Shown here piece after piece: positions 45,799 through 54,371 of a DNA stretch of 64,000 bases (the stretch's first letter is position 1; each line of letters opens with the position of its first letter). Made by a program: the position numbers and the translations under genes. This DNA comes from NP936 sp002726085. GTDB taxonomy: Bacteria; Acidobacteriota; Vicinamibacteria; Vicinamibacterales; UBA8438. The notes below the pieces were generated by a model. That model did no database searches. It saw nothing but the letters and a program-made list of their open reading frames with translations, and was not told the origin of the DNA. Location: positions 13,929 through 77,928 of the forward strand of contig DASCQF010000037.1 in NCBI GenBank assembly GCA_036012905.1, given 5' to 3'.

Positions 45799-47148
45799 AT
45801 GACCGATCCAACCCGGTTACGGACGCTGAAAGCACTGTTGCGGGGCGGGGGCCGAGCGTCGGCCGGAGCAGCTGAATCGGCCCGCGCGTCGGTCGATCCA
45901 GAGGCGCTCGCAACCGGTCTGGGTGGCAGTCTCGAGGACGCGCCGCTCGGCCCTTGCCCGGTCGTGCGGTGGGTGGTCGGCCCTGAAGGCCCTGAAGGCC
46001 ATGATGGCCCTGATGGCAATGACGAAAATGATGAACATGACGAAGTCGATGAGCCCTATGGTGACCGACTGGAAGCGGCTTCTCGTGCAATCAGCGCTGA
46101 GGGGTTGGCTGTACTGTGCGGTGAGGGAAGCCGACAGGAAGCACCCAAGTCTGGTGTGGCCCCGACCGACGGGGTGATCTTCTTCGACCTGGAGACGACC
46201 GGGCTCAGTGCCGGCGCTGGCACGGTCGCTTTCGTGGTCGGATTCGGGTGTTTCGATGGAGCCCGTTTCCATGTGTGGCAGTTCGTCCTGCCGAGCTTCG
46301 CCACCGAGCGGCGTCTGCTGGCTGCGGTGACCGCCGCCGTGTCGCGGGCGCACACCGTAGTCACGTTCAACGGTAAGTCGTTCGACATGCCGTTCATGGA
46401 GATGCGCTGGCTCTATCACCGGCTTGCGACGCCGCTGCCCGCGCTTCGGCATCTGGACCTGCTCCACCCGGCGCGACGGTTCTGGGGCCCGGACACCGGA
46501 GGTCTGGGGATGCTCGAGCGTCGCGTATTGGGTTTTCGGCGGCGGGGTGACGTATCTGGGTACGAGATCCCGTCACGCTATTTCAACTATCTCCGATCGG
46601 GCGATCCGGCGCCGCTCCGACGCGTGCTCTTGCACAATCGTCTGGACCTGGCTTCGCTGGCTGTCCTTACCGGGCTGGCCTGCGAACTCGTCGATGGTGG
46701 GCCGAACGCAGCTCGCGATGCGCGCCAGTGCCTTGGACTGGGGCGGGTATACGAACGTAGTGGGAATCGGCCAGACGCACATGTCTGCTACGAGCGGGCA
46801 GCGGGGTTGAGTCCGGGAAGCAGCGGGGTGTTCTGTCCCGGGGATCTGGACGTGCGGGCCGAAGCGCTGTTTCGCGTGGCGTCGGCGCAACGCGGTCAAC
46901 GCCGTCACGCCGATGCGGCGCGTGTCTGGCAGGGGCTGCTCGATCTCCGGCGGCCGCCCGGACTGTTCGAGCGTGAGGCGCTCAGGTCCCTGGCCGTGCA
47001 CCACGAGCACCGGCTCAAGGACACGCACACGGCCCTCCTATTCGCGCGCCGAGCCTATGCGATGGAGCGCACGGCGTCTCGCCGGCAGGAGGGGCGAAAG
47101 CGGATGTCTCGTCTGGAGCGGCGGCTGGCGGGTGACTCGGGCTGCTAG
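45799..47148 (+). CDS. mrfB: MrfB/YprB-like DEDD exonuclease with TPR-like tail
   Basis: RNase H-like 3'-5' exonuclease of the YprB class, 449 residues. Catalytic motifs: Asp130 and Glu132 in FFDLETTGL, the second motif VVTFNGKSFDMPFME and the third LLHNRLDLASL. The C-terminal 120 residues are helical and TPR-like (LGRVYERSGNRPDAHVCYERA). Residues 61-86 are a low-complexity acid- and glycine-rich insert (GPEGPEGHDGPDGN...) just before the nuclease domain. ATG 45799 follows the repeat block; earlier starts would encode repeat. Pairing with mrfA predicts a joint role in repair of bulky or crosslinked DNA. Confidence 0.82.
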   Translation: MTDPTRLRTLKALLRGGGRASAGAAESARASVDPEALATGLGGSLEDAPLGPCPVVRWVVGPEGPEGHDGPDGNDENDEHDEVDEPYGDRLEAASRAISAEGLAVLCGEGSRQEAPKSGVAPTDGVIFFDLETTGLSAGAGTVAFVVGFGCFDGARFHVWQFVLPSFATERRLLAAVTAAVSRAHTVVTFNGKSFDMPFMEMRWLYHRLATPLPALRHLDLLHPARRFWGPDTGGLGMLERRVLGFRRRGDVSGYEIPSRYFNYLRSGDPAPLRRVLLHNRLDLASLAVLTGLACELVDGGPNAARDARQCLGLGRVYERSGNRPDAHVCYERAAGLSPGSSGVFCPGDLDVRAEALFRVASAQRGQRRHADAARVWQGLLDLRRPPGLFEREALRSLAVHHEHRLKDTHTALLFARRAYAMERTASRRQEGRKRMSRLERRLAGDSGC

Positions 47149-47197
47149 CGAAGCTGCGGCTCAAACCGACAAGTGCAATGGAGCGCAGCCTCGCGAG
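47145..47197. repeat. imperfect CTAGCG inverted repeat at the mrfB stop codon
   Basis: CTAGCGAAGCTGCGGCTC (47145-47162) is roughly mirrored by GAGCGCAGCCTCGCGAG (47181-47197) with one deletion and two mismatches. The TAG at 47146-47148 is the mrfB stop. It lies between convergent mrfB and rpmE and could terminate both. Confidence 0.65.
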
Positions 47198-47212
47198 CAG
47201 AAGATGTTCGAC

Positions 47213-47485
47213 TCAGGTCGTCGTGGTCGTTGCCTTCGCCCCGGTCTTCTGCTGCTTCTGCTGGCGTTCCTTGAGTCCGGCGACCGTTTGGGCGCCGTAT
47301 TTCTTCGTGAACCGCTCGACGCGACCCTCGGTGTCGATGAGCTTCTGCTTGCCGGTGAAGAAGGGGTGACAGTTCGAGCAGATCTCGAGCCGGAGCTCCT
47401 TCTTGGTCGACCGCGTGTTCCACGTCGCGCCACAGGCACAGTGAGCCTCGACGTCGAAACACTCCGGATGAATGCCGTCCCTCAC
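47213..47485 (-). CDS. rpmE: 50S ribosomal protein L31, zinc-binding type
   Basis: Large-subunit protein. The 90-residue product has MRDGIHPECFDVEAHCACGATW and CSNCHPFFTGKQKLIDTEGRVERFTKKYG. Four cysteines are in place (Cys16, Cys18, Cys36, Cys39), so this is the zinc-containing form. The C-terminus has a longer Lys/Gln/Thr tail than Escherichia coli L31, ending TTTTT. It is last in a minus-strand run after engB. Confidence 0.95.
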   Translation of the reverse strand: MRDGIHPECFDVEAHCACGATWNTRSTKKELRLEICSNCHPFFTGKQKLIDTEGRVERFTKKYGAQTVAGLKERQQKQQKTGAKATTTTT

Positions 47486-47530
47486 GGTATGCTCCTTCTT
47501 CCCTCAGCTAGCGCAGCCTCCAATTATAGC

Positions 47531-47580
47531 AGACGGACGCGATAGGAGCGTCTGTAGCACGAAGCCAGAAGCCCGAGCCG
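47531..47580. repeat. small hairpin and GAAGCC repeat between engB and rpmE
   Basis: AGACG/CGTCT (47531-47535 with 47548-47552) forms a short hairpin, followed by GAAGCCAGAAGCCCGAGCC, a variant of the heptamer class seen near 18594 and 48271. Confidence 0.4.
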
Positions 47581-47598
47581 GCGAGCGTGGTCTCGCCC

Positions 47599-48216
47599 CT
47601 ACAATCCCGCCAGTTCTAACAGCGCCGTCCAGAATGCTGGCAGACCGTCGCCCAGCTTCGCCGATATTGGCAACACGGTTCGCCCAAGCGCCAGTTCGTG
47701 GGCCTTCAGTGCGGCGCGGCGCGCCGACGCCTTCAGCCGGTCGACCTTTGTGGCCGCCACGACCATCGGTAGACGCAGCTCGGAGAGCCAGGCGACCGCG
47801 TCACAGTCGGTCGCCAGCCCTGGGTGCCGCGCATCGACCAGCAGAATCGCGCCGGCGGGTGCGGTGCGTCCCGGCCGGTCTGGTGTCTCGTGCGGGTCTG
47901 GTTGGAAGTAGCGCCGAGTCAGCCGGTCGAACCCGTGGTTGGCCGCTTCGCCGCCGCGGGCGTAGCCGTACCCAGGAAGGTCGATTAGCAACAACGCGCC
48001 TCGATGTTTGGCAAGCTGGAGGCGATAGACGTTGAGCAGCCGCGTCGTGCCAGGGGCGCCCCCGGCCCTGGCGATTTTCCGGTGCGCCAAGGCATTGATG
48101 AGCGTTGATTTTCCAACATTTGACCGCCCGACGAAGGCGATCTGCGGCACGTGCGCGACCGGCAGCCGGCTGCCGAGCCCGACACTCGTGACGAACTCGG
48201 CCGTCTGGATCTTCAT
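47599..48216 (-). CDS. engB: ribosome biogenesis GTPase EngB (YsxC/YihA)
   Basis: TRAFAC-class GTPase needed for 50S maturation. The 205-residue product has G1 GRSNVGKST (residues 30-38), G2 region GAPGTTRLLNVY, G3 DLPGYGYA and G4 TKVD, then G5-like ISAKLGDG. Length and order are normal. The start at 48216 falls at the edge of a repeat that fills the 101-bp gap to lon. Confidence 0.96.
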   Translation of the reverse strand: MKIQTAEFVTSVGLGSRLPVAHVPQIAFVGRSNVGKSTLINALAHRKIARAGGAPGTTRLLNVYRLQLAKHRGALLLIDLPGYGYARGGEAANHGFDRLTRRYFQPDPHETPDRPGRTAPAGAILLVDARHPGLATDCDAVAWLSELRLPMVVAATKVDRLKASARRAALKAHELALGRTVLPISAKLGDGLPAFWTALLELAGL

Positions 48217-48317
48217 CCGCCTTCGCCGAGGCTACGGCGGACAGGCAAGGGCCTGCCGAAGAGCGTCTGAAGCCCGAAGCCTGACGCCGGCAGGCCAGCG
48301 TCGTAACTCGGCCTGCC
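48217..48317. repeat. hairpin-rich repeat between lon and engB
   Basis: CCGCC (48217-48221) pairs with GGCGG (48236-48240). GGCCTGCCG (48250-48258) is mirrored exactly by CGGCAGGCC (48288-48296), with GAAGCCCGAAGCCTG between. The second hairpin lies about 20 bases past the lon stop on the minus strand and could end lon transcription. Confidence 0.6.
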
Positions 48318-50711
48318 CTAATGCGTCACCCTGCCGTCCGAGCTCGTGGGCTGCGCACCGGTCTCGTCCTGTCCAGCGGCAGGGAGCAGCGCGGTGAGCG
48401 GCCCTTCCAGCGCGATCTTCAGCACTTCGTCCATCGACTCGACCAGATGTAGATCGAGGACGTCGAGGACCGCCTTCGGGATATCGGCCAGATCCTTCTC
48501 GTTGTCCTTCGGCAGAATGATCGTCGTCACGCCGGCCCGGTGAGCCGCCAGGACCTTCTCCTTGACGCCGCCAATGGGCAACACCTTGCCACGGAGCGTG
48601 ATCTCGCCGGTCATCGCCACGTCGCGGCGTGTCGCGATCCTGGCCAGGTTTGACACCAGCGCCGTTGCCAGCGTGATGCCGGCTGAGGGCCCGTCCTTCG
48701 GAATCGCGCCCTCGGGGACATGCACGTGGACATCAGTCTGGCGGTGGAAGTCTTTCTGTATACCGAAGGCCTCGGCCCGCGATCGGACGTAGCTCAGCGC
48801 GGCCTGGGCCGATTCCTGCATTACGTCGCCCAGCTTGCCGGTCAGTGTCAACCGGCCTTTGCCCGGCATCAGTGTCGACTCGGTGAGCAGCAGCTCGCCA
48901 CCCGCCTCGGTCCAGGCCAGCCCGGTCGCGATACCAATCTCGTTCTTGTCCTCCAGCATGGTCGGGCGGAACCGTGGCACCCCGAGATGCTCGGTAACCT
49001 TTTCGCCGGTGACCTCCTCGGAGAACTGCTTCCCTTCGAGCACGACCTTGCGGGCCACCTTGCGGCAAATCGCATTGATCTCCCGCTCGAGGCTGCGGAC
49101 ACCGGCTTCGCGTGTGTACCGCCTGATGATCGTCTCGAACGACTCGTCCTTGAACTGGATGTTCTTCTTAGTCAGCCCGGTGGCCTTCACCGCCTTGGAA
49201 GCGAGGAAGCACCTGGCAATTTCGATTTTCTCGAGCTCGGTGTAGCCGGCCAGCTGCAACACTTCCATCCGGTCCCGCAGAGCCTGGGGCACGGTATGGA
49301 GCACGTTGGCCGTGCAGATGAACATGATGTTCGAGAGGTCGTACTCGACATCCAGGTAGTGATCGAGAAACGTGTGGTTCTGTTCAGGGTCGAGCACTTC
49401 GAGCAGGGCCGCCGACGGGTCTCCCCGAAAGTCCATCGACATCTTGTCGACCTCGTCGAGGAGCATCACCGGGTTCATCGTGCCGGCCTTCTTCATCATC
49501 TGGATGATTTGGCCGGGGAACGCTCCTATGTAGGTGCGCCGATGCCCGCGAATCTCCGCCTCGTCCCGGACCCCGCCAACCGACAGACGGACGAACTTGC
49601 GATTCGTCGCGCGTGCGATCGACTTGGCGAGGGAGGTCTTGCCGACTCCCGGCGGACCGGTGAACGTGAGGATGGTGCCTTTGGGCTTGCGGACGAGTGT
49701 ACGGACAGCGAGGAATTCGAGAATCCGGTCCTTGATCTTCTCCAGCCCGTAGTGGTCCTGGTTCAAGATCTGCTCGGCCTTCTTGAGGTCTCGGCTCTCC
49801 CGCGACCGTTTGCGCCAGGGCACGGCGATCAGCCAGTCGAGATAGTTGCGCGAGACGGTCGCCTCGGCCGACATCGGCGGCATGCCCTCGAGACGCTTCA
49901 ACTCCTGGACCGCCTTCTCCTCGACGTCCTTGGGCATCCGCGCCAGTTCGATCTTCTTCTTCAGCTCGTCGAGCTCACTGCCCTTGTCCTCTTTACGACC
50001 CAGTTCCTTCTGAATCGCCTTCATCTTTTCGTTGAGGTAGTACTCCTTCTGCGCCTTCTCCATCTGCTTCTTCACGCGAGACTGGATCCCACGGTCGACT
50101 TGCAGCTTGTCTACCTCGATCTCGAGCAGGCTGGCGATCCGGACGAGGCGCTCGAGCGGAGAAATGATCTCGAGTAGATTCTGTTTTTCCTCCACACCGA
50201 CCACGAGGTGCGCGGCGATTGTGTCGGCCAGCTTGCTGGCGTCGTCGACGCGCACGGCTGCGATCATCGCGTCATAGTGCAAGTTGTTCGAGAGCTTCAC
50301 GTATTGCTCGAATAACGACACGACGCGGCTCATCGTGCTTTCGACTTCGTCACTCGCGTCGTCCTGCCTGGGCAGCAGCTTCGCCACGACGCGATAGAAC
50401 CCCTTGTCTTCCTTCCACTCGACGGCGCGGGCGCGGTCGAGCCCCTCGACCAGCACCTTGATGTTGCCATCCGGCAGCTTCAGGCTCTGCACGATGTTGG
50501 CCACACAGCCCATCGTGAAAATGTCCTTCGGCTGCGGGTCGTCGGTGGTGGCGTCCTGTTGCGCTGCGAGGAAGATCCGCTTGTCCTTCAGGAGCGCGTG
50601 CTCGAGCGCCCGTGTCGACGACGGCCGGCCAATGACGAACGGCATCATCATGTGCGGAAACACGACGACGTCGCGCAGTGGAACAATCGGGAGCGTTTCG
50701 TAGACTTCCAT
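48318..50711 (-). CDS. lon: ATP-dependent protease Lon (LonA)
   Basis: Degrades misfolded and regulatory proteins. The 797-residue product has the N-terminal LON substrate-binding domain (LPIVPLRDVVVFPHMMMPFVIGRPSS), a coiled coil (QKEYYLNEKMKAIQKELGRKED), an AAA+ domain with GPPGVGKTSLAKS and MLLDEVDKM, and a C-terminal Ser-Lys protease domain (PKDGPSAGITLATALVS; GEITLRGKVLPIGGVKEKVLAAHRAG). All parts are present and of normal length. It follows clpX by 14 bp in a proteostasis cluster tig-clpP-clpX-lon. Confidence 0.97.
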   Translation of the reverse strand: MEVYETLPIVPLRDVVVFPHMMMPFVIGRPSSTRALEHALLKDKRIFLAAQQDATTDDPQPKDIFTMGCVANIVQSLKLPDGNIKVLVEGLDRARAVEWKEDKGFYRVVAKLLPRQDDASDEVESTMSRVVSLFEQYVKLSNNLHYDAMIAAVRVDDASKLADTIAAHLVVGVEEKQNLLEIISPLERLVRIASLLEIEVDKLQVDRGIQSRVKKQMEKAQKEYYLNEKMKAIQKELGRKEDKGSELDELKKKIELARMPKDVEEKAVQELKRLEGMPPMSAEATVSRNYLDWLIAVPWRKRSRESRDLKKAEQILNQDHYGLEKIKDRILEFLAVRTLVRKPKGTILTFTGPPGVGKTSLAKSIARATNRKFVRLSVGGVRDEAEIRGHRRTYIGAFPGQIIQMMKKAGTMNPVMLLDEVDKMSMDFRGDPSAALLEVLDPEQNHTFLDHYLDVEYDLSNIMFICTANVLHTVPQALRDRMEVLQLAGYTELEKIEIARCFLASKAVKATGLTKKNIQFKDESFETIIRRYTREAGVRSLEREINAICRKVARKVVLEGKQFSEEVTGEKVTEHLGVPRFRPTMLEDKNEIGIATGLAWTEAGGELLLTESTLMPGKGRLTLTGKLGDVMQESAQAALSYVRSRAEAFGIQKDFHRQTDVHVHVPEGAIPKDGPSAGITLATALVSNLARIATRRDVAMTGEITLRGKVLPIGGVKEKVLAAHRAGVTTIILPKDNEKDLADIPKAVLDVLDLHLVESMDEVLKIALEGPLTALLPAAGQDETGAQPTSSDGRVTH

Positions 50712-50725
50712 AAGGGGGGCTGGCG

Positions 50726-51979
50726 CTAACCGGCCTTTTCGATGACGGTAATCGGGTCGTCCTTGGATTGCACCACTTCACGGGTGATGACGCACTCACG
50801 GATCTTCTTCTGTCCTGGGAGGGTGTACATGATATCGAGCATGAGGTCCTCGATAATCATGCGCAGCCCGCGAGCGCCAATCTTTCGTTCCAGCGCTGAC
50901 TCGGCAATTGCTTCGACGGCGTCGTCTGTGAAGCGGAGCTTGACGTTCTCGTACTCGAACAACCGCTCGTACTGGCGTGTGATGGCGTTACGCGGTTTTG
51001 TGAGAATCTGCATCAGCGCCGGTTTGTCCAGTTCGTGGAGTGCGCCGATGACCGGAAGCCGGCCCACGAACTCCGGGATGAGACCGTAGCGAATCAGGTC
51101 TGCGGGTTCGACCATCTCGAGCGTCGAGCCCAGGTCCCGTTCGTGCGACGTCTTGATATCGGCACCGAATCCCAGCATCTTGCGCCCGGCCCGCCGCTGG
51201 ATCGTCTGGTCGAGCCCGACGAAGGCCCCGCCGCAGATGAACAGCACGTTGCTGGTGTCGACCTGGAAGAATTCCTGGTGCGGATGCTTGCGACCGCCCT
51301 GGGGCGGCACGTTGGCGACGGTGCCCTCGAGAATCTTCAGCAGCGCCTGCTGCACCCCCTCTCCCGAGACGTCACGGGTGATCGAGGGGTTCTCGTCCTT
51401 GCGACAGATCTTGTCGATCTCGTCGATGTAGATAATGCCCTGCTGGCACTTCTCGATGTCGCCCCCCGCCGCCTGGAGCAGCTTGAGCACGATGTTCTCA
51501 ACGTCCTCACCGACATACCCGGCCTCGGTGAGGGTCGTGGCATCAACAATGGTGAAGGGGACCGACAGCAGCTTGGCCAAGGTCTGGGCGAGCAGGGTCT
51601 TGCCGGAACCAGTCGGTCCAATCAGCAGGATGTTCGATTTGGTGAGCTCGGTCTCGTTTCGGTTGCGCGATTGCTTCTGGATTTCGACGCGCTTGTAGTG
51701 GTTGTAGACGGCGACTGACAGCTTCTTCTTGGTCTGCTCCTGCCCGATGACGTACTCGTCCAGAAACTTCTTGATCTCCTGGGGTACTGGGAGCGGCGAC
51801 TTGGCGCTCCGGTTCTCGAAGCGGTTGTCGTCGGCGATGATGTCGTTACAGACCTCGACACACTCGTCGCAGATGAACACGGTCGGACCGGCGATCAGCT
51901 TGCGAACATCGTTCTGATCCTTGTTGCAGAACGAGCAACGGAGGACCTCGGGTTCACCGCTTTTCTTAACCATAGTCAT
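50726..51979 (-). CDS. clpX: ATP-dependent Clp protease ATPase subunit ClpX
   Basis: Hexameric unfoldase that feeds ClpP. The 417-residue product has the N-terminal zinc-binding domain (CSFCNKDQNDVRKLIAGPTVFICDECVEVC), Walker A GPTGSGKTLLAQTLA, IIYIDEIDKI and GSGLI-loop-type regions (the pore loop GYVGED and RKMLGFGAD). Length is normal. Start 51979 gives MTMVKKSG; an internal Met two codons later is an alternative. It sits 35 bp downstream of clpP and 14 bp upstream of lon. Confidence 0.97.
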   Translation of the reverse strand: MTMVKKSGEPEVLRCSFCNKDQNDVRKLIAGPTVFICDECVEVCNDIIADDNRFENRSAKSPLPVPQEIKKFLDEYVIGQEQTKKKLSVAVYNHYKRVEIQKQSRNRNETELTKSNILLIGPTGSGKTLLAQTLAKLLSVPFTIVDATTLTEAGYVGEDVENIVLKLLQAAGGDIEKCQQGIIYIDEIDKICRKDENPSITRDVSGEGVQQALLKILEGTVANVPPQGGRKHPHQEFFQVDTSNVLFICGGAFVGLDQTIQRRAGRKMLGFGADIKTSHERDLGSTLEMVEPADLIRYGLIPEFVGRLPVIGALHELDKPALMQILTKPRNAITRQYERLFEYENVKLRFTDDAVEAIAESALERKIGARGLRMIIEDLMLDIMYTLPGQKKIRECVITREVVQSKDDPITVIEKAG

Positions 51980-52014
51980 AACCCGCCGGCGCGCGGCGCA
52001 ACACGCCCCGCCAT

Positions 52015-52623
52015 CTAGGCGCGCTGCTTGATTACTTCGTCAATAATACCGTATTCGCGACTCTGATCGGCCGTCATGATGTAGTCGCGTTCGGTGTCTT
52101 CTTCTATCCGTTTGAGCTTCTGTCCAGTGTGCGTGACGAGAATCTCGTTCAGTCGAGTGCGTGTCCGGATGATCTCACGGGCGTGGATATCGATATCGCT
52201 CGCCTGCCCGGCCAGGCCGCTCATCAGCGGCTGATGGATCACAATCCGGGAGTTCGGCAGGCTGAACCGCTTGCCGGACGCCCCGGCCGCAAGCAGCACC
52301 GCCGCCATCGACGCCGCCTGACCGACACACACGGTCTGCACGTCCGGTTTGATGAACTGCATCGTGTCGTAAATCGCCAACCCTGCGGAGATGGAGCCGC
52401 CCGGGCTGTTGACATACATCATTATGTCGCGGTCGGGGTCTTCGGCTTCGAGAAACAGCATTTGAGCAATGACGACGTTGGCGATCGAGTCCTCGATCGG
52501 TGTACCGATGAAAATGATGCTGTCCTTCAGGAGTCGCGAGTAGATATCGTAGGCACGCTCGCCACGATTGGTCTGCTCGACCACCATCGGGATCAACTGG
52601 TTGCGTGCCTCAGACATAGTCAC
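52015..52623 (-). CDS. clpP: ATP-dependent Clp protease proteolytic subunit ClpP
   Basis: Serine peptidase that forms the double heptamer of ClpXP. The 202-residue product has the catalytic triad Ser105 (GQAASMAAV), His130 (RIVIHQP) and Asp180 (DTERDYIM), and the N-terminal segment before ERAYDIYSRLLKDSIIFIG that gates the axial pore. Length is normal. It is located between trigger factor and clpX, the classical tig-clpP-clpX order. Confidence 0.97.
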   Translation of the reverse strand: MTMSEARNQLIPMVVEQTNRGERAYDIYSRLLKDSIIFIGTPIEDSIANVVIAQMLFLEAEDPDRDIMMYVNSPGGSISAGLAIYDTMQFIKPDVQTVCVGQAASMAAVLLAAGASGKRFSLPNSRIVIHQPLMSGLAGQASDIDIHAREIIRTRTRLNEILVTHTGQKLKRIEEDTERDYIMTADQSREYGIIDEVIKQRA

Positions 52624-52734
52624 TTGCTCGACATCAATCAGAAATCAGGCGGTGTTCGCGACGCTGCGGCACCGACCGTGCGTGCTTCCGGTTCGACATG
52701 TTGTGATCGGGAACTCGACGACCGAGCGCATCAT

Positions 52735-54033
52735 TCACGCAGTCACGATCGTAGCATGCGACAAAAGGAAGTCCATCGCCTTCTCTCGCCGCAGACCCTC
52801 CGACAACCTGGCTATGCCGTCCTCCTTCTCCAGTTGCGCCCGCACCGCCGCCGGCGTCCGTCCCAGCTGTTCGGCGTAGCGAGTCAACTCGCGCTCGATA
52901 TCCTCATCTCCGACTGTCAACGACTCGCGCCGGGTCACCTCGTCGAGCACCATCGAGCCTCGCACCATCTCCAGTGACGGGGCCCGCTGCTCGTCGCGTA
53001 ACGCGTCCCAGTCGATCTTGGCCGTCTGCGGGTCGACGCGCTGCTGGGCTAGCCTGTTCGCGATCTGCTCCAGCCGCCGACCGATCTCCCGACTGACCAG
53101 TCCCTCGGGTACCTCCACCGTTACACGGGCCGCGAGCTGGGTCATCAAATCCTGCCGGACCCCGCGATCGGCTTCCGTCTCTGCCTGGCGCTGCAGGTCG
53201 CTTGCGATTCGCGTCCTCAGCGCCTCCAGTGTGCCGAATTCGCCCACTGACCGGGCGAAGTCGTCATCGAGCTCCGGGAGCAGCCGGCGGTGAATCGCCT
53301 TCACGACCACCTCATATGCCACTTTCGTGCCGGCAAGTTCGGTCTGCTCGTGGTCCGCCGGATACGACAATTCGAACGCCTTCGACTCGCCAACCTGCAG
53401 ACCAATCAGCTCGGTGTCGAATCCCGGGGGATTGGCCGCCGCACCCAACTCGATCGACACATCCTCATGTCGGTCCTCGGGAAGGGTGGACGAGCCGCCT
53501 CCTGGGTCGCTCACACCTCGACGCGTCAGGTCCAGGGTGACGGTGTGACCTACCTCGACCCCTTGGTCCGCGGCCGGCTCGAGCCGGCTCGCGCGCCGAC
53601 GTACCTCCTCCATCGCGCGGTCTGTCCCGTCGGCGTCCAGCGTCACTGGCGTCCGCCGCAACGTCAGCGCGGTGTAGTCGAGCGCCTCAATCGACGGCAT
53701 CACCTCGAAGAGAGCGTGGAACGTCAGCGGTTGTCCGTCGTCGACCGATACCTCCCTCACATCAGGCGTTTCGATCGGCGTCAACGCCTGCTCCCGCAGC
53801 GCGTCGTCCACGGCTCTTGGTACTAGCTCGTGGGCCACGTCGCGCAAGATGTCGTCCTTGAAGTGCTGCCGCACGATGCGGACTGGCACCTTGCCCGGTC
53901 GGAACCCCGACACCTTGGCCCGCCGACTGTACTGCGCGGCGAGCCGGTCGATCGTAGCGTCGACGTCCGGAGCGAGAATTTCCACGTCGAGCCGCCGGCG
54001 TGTCTCGCTCAGCTCGGTAATCGCCGCCTTCAT
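52735..54033 (-). CDS. tig: trigger factor, ribosome-associated chaperone
   Basis: First chaperone met by nascent chains, docked on L23. The 432-residue product has the ribosome-binding signature (SGFRPGKVPVRIVRQHF) in the N-terminal domain, a central PPIase-like region with an inserted Gly-rich loop (SDPGGGSSTLPEDRHED), and a helical C-terminal domain. The ribosome signature GFRxGKxP is intact. ATG 54033 is chosen because a longer frame would read through the tRNA-Leu gene just upstream. 51 bp separate tRNA and start. Confidence 0.94.
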   Translation of the reverse strand: MKAAITELSETRRRLDVEILAPDVDATIDRLAAQYSRRAKVSGFRPGKVPVRIVRQHFKDDILRDVAHELVPRAVDDALREQALTPIETPDVREVSVDDGQPLTFHALFEVMPSIEALDYTALTLRRTPVTLDADGTDRAMEEVRRRASRLEPAADQGVEVGHTVTLDLTRRGVSDPGGGSSTLPEDRHEDVSIELGAAANPPGFDTELIGLQVGESKAFELSYPADHEQTELAGTKVAYEVVVKAIHRRLLPELDDDFARSVGEFGTLEALRTRIASDLQRQAETEADRGVRQDLMTQLAARVTVEVPEGLVSREIGRRLEQIANRLAQQRVDPQTAKIDWDALRDEQRAPSLEMVRGSMVLDEVTRRESLTVGDEDIERELTRYAEQLGRTPAAVRAQLEKEDGIARLSEGLRREKAMDFLLSHATIVTA

Positions 54034-54084
54034 AATGACTATCGGCCTTCGGAAAGATTGCTTGAAGTCTCCATTCGATCTGAG

Positions 54085-54171
54085 TGGTGCGAAAGGGGGG
54101 ATTTGAACCCCCACAGCCTTCCGGCTACCGGATCCTAAATCCGGCGCGTCTGCCAGTTCCGCCACTTTCGC
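54085..54171 (-). tRNA. tRNA-Leu (anticodon UAG)
   Basis: Full cloverleaf on the minus strand: acceptor GCGAAAG pairs with CTTTCGC, followed by A and an encoded CCA (3' end at 54085). The anticodon arm is CCGGA-TTTAGGA-TCCGG, giving anticodon TAG. The long variable arm (GTAGCCGGAAGGCTGT) is typical of class II tRNA-Leu, and the T arm is GGGGGTTCAAATCCCCC. It lies 51 bp upstream of trigger factor, with which it may share a transcript. Confidence 0.95.
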
Positions 54172-54358
54172 ATGGCTTCTCGTGTTGACGGGAGACGTCT
54201 GGGATGGCTCGCCCAATCACAGCTCTCAGGCTACCATACCGCGGCGGCGGTGCGTCCGCCGGGAGTAGGCCCTGTGCTAATGTTGACGTGTGGACGGTGA
54301 CATTTGGCCCTGCCAGCCACACTCCCATCACAGATCCCGCTGACGGAAGCCCGGCGAT

Positions 54359-54363
54359 GGAGG
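54359..54363 (+). promoter_or_regulatory. ribosome binding site that sets the egtB start
   Basis: GGAGG ends eight bases before ATG 54372. The upstream ATG 54357 contains part of this site and has only a weak site of its own, so 54372 is preferred. Confidence 0.6.
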
Positions 54364-54371
54364 ATTCACGC

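Noticed and set aside
54034..54216. Longer trigger factor start upstream of 54033
   Set aside because: The added codons would be translated from the tRNA-Leu gene; MKAAITELSETRR is the family N-terminus.
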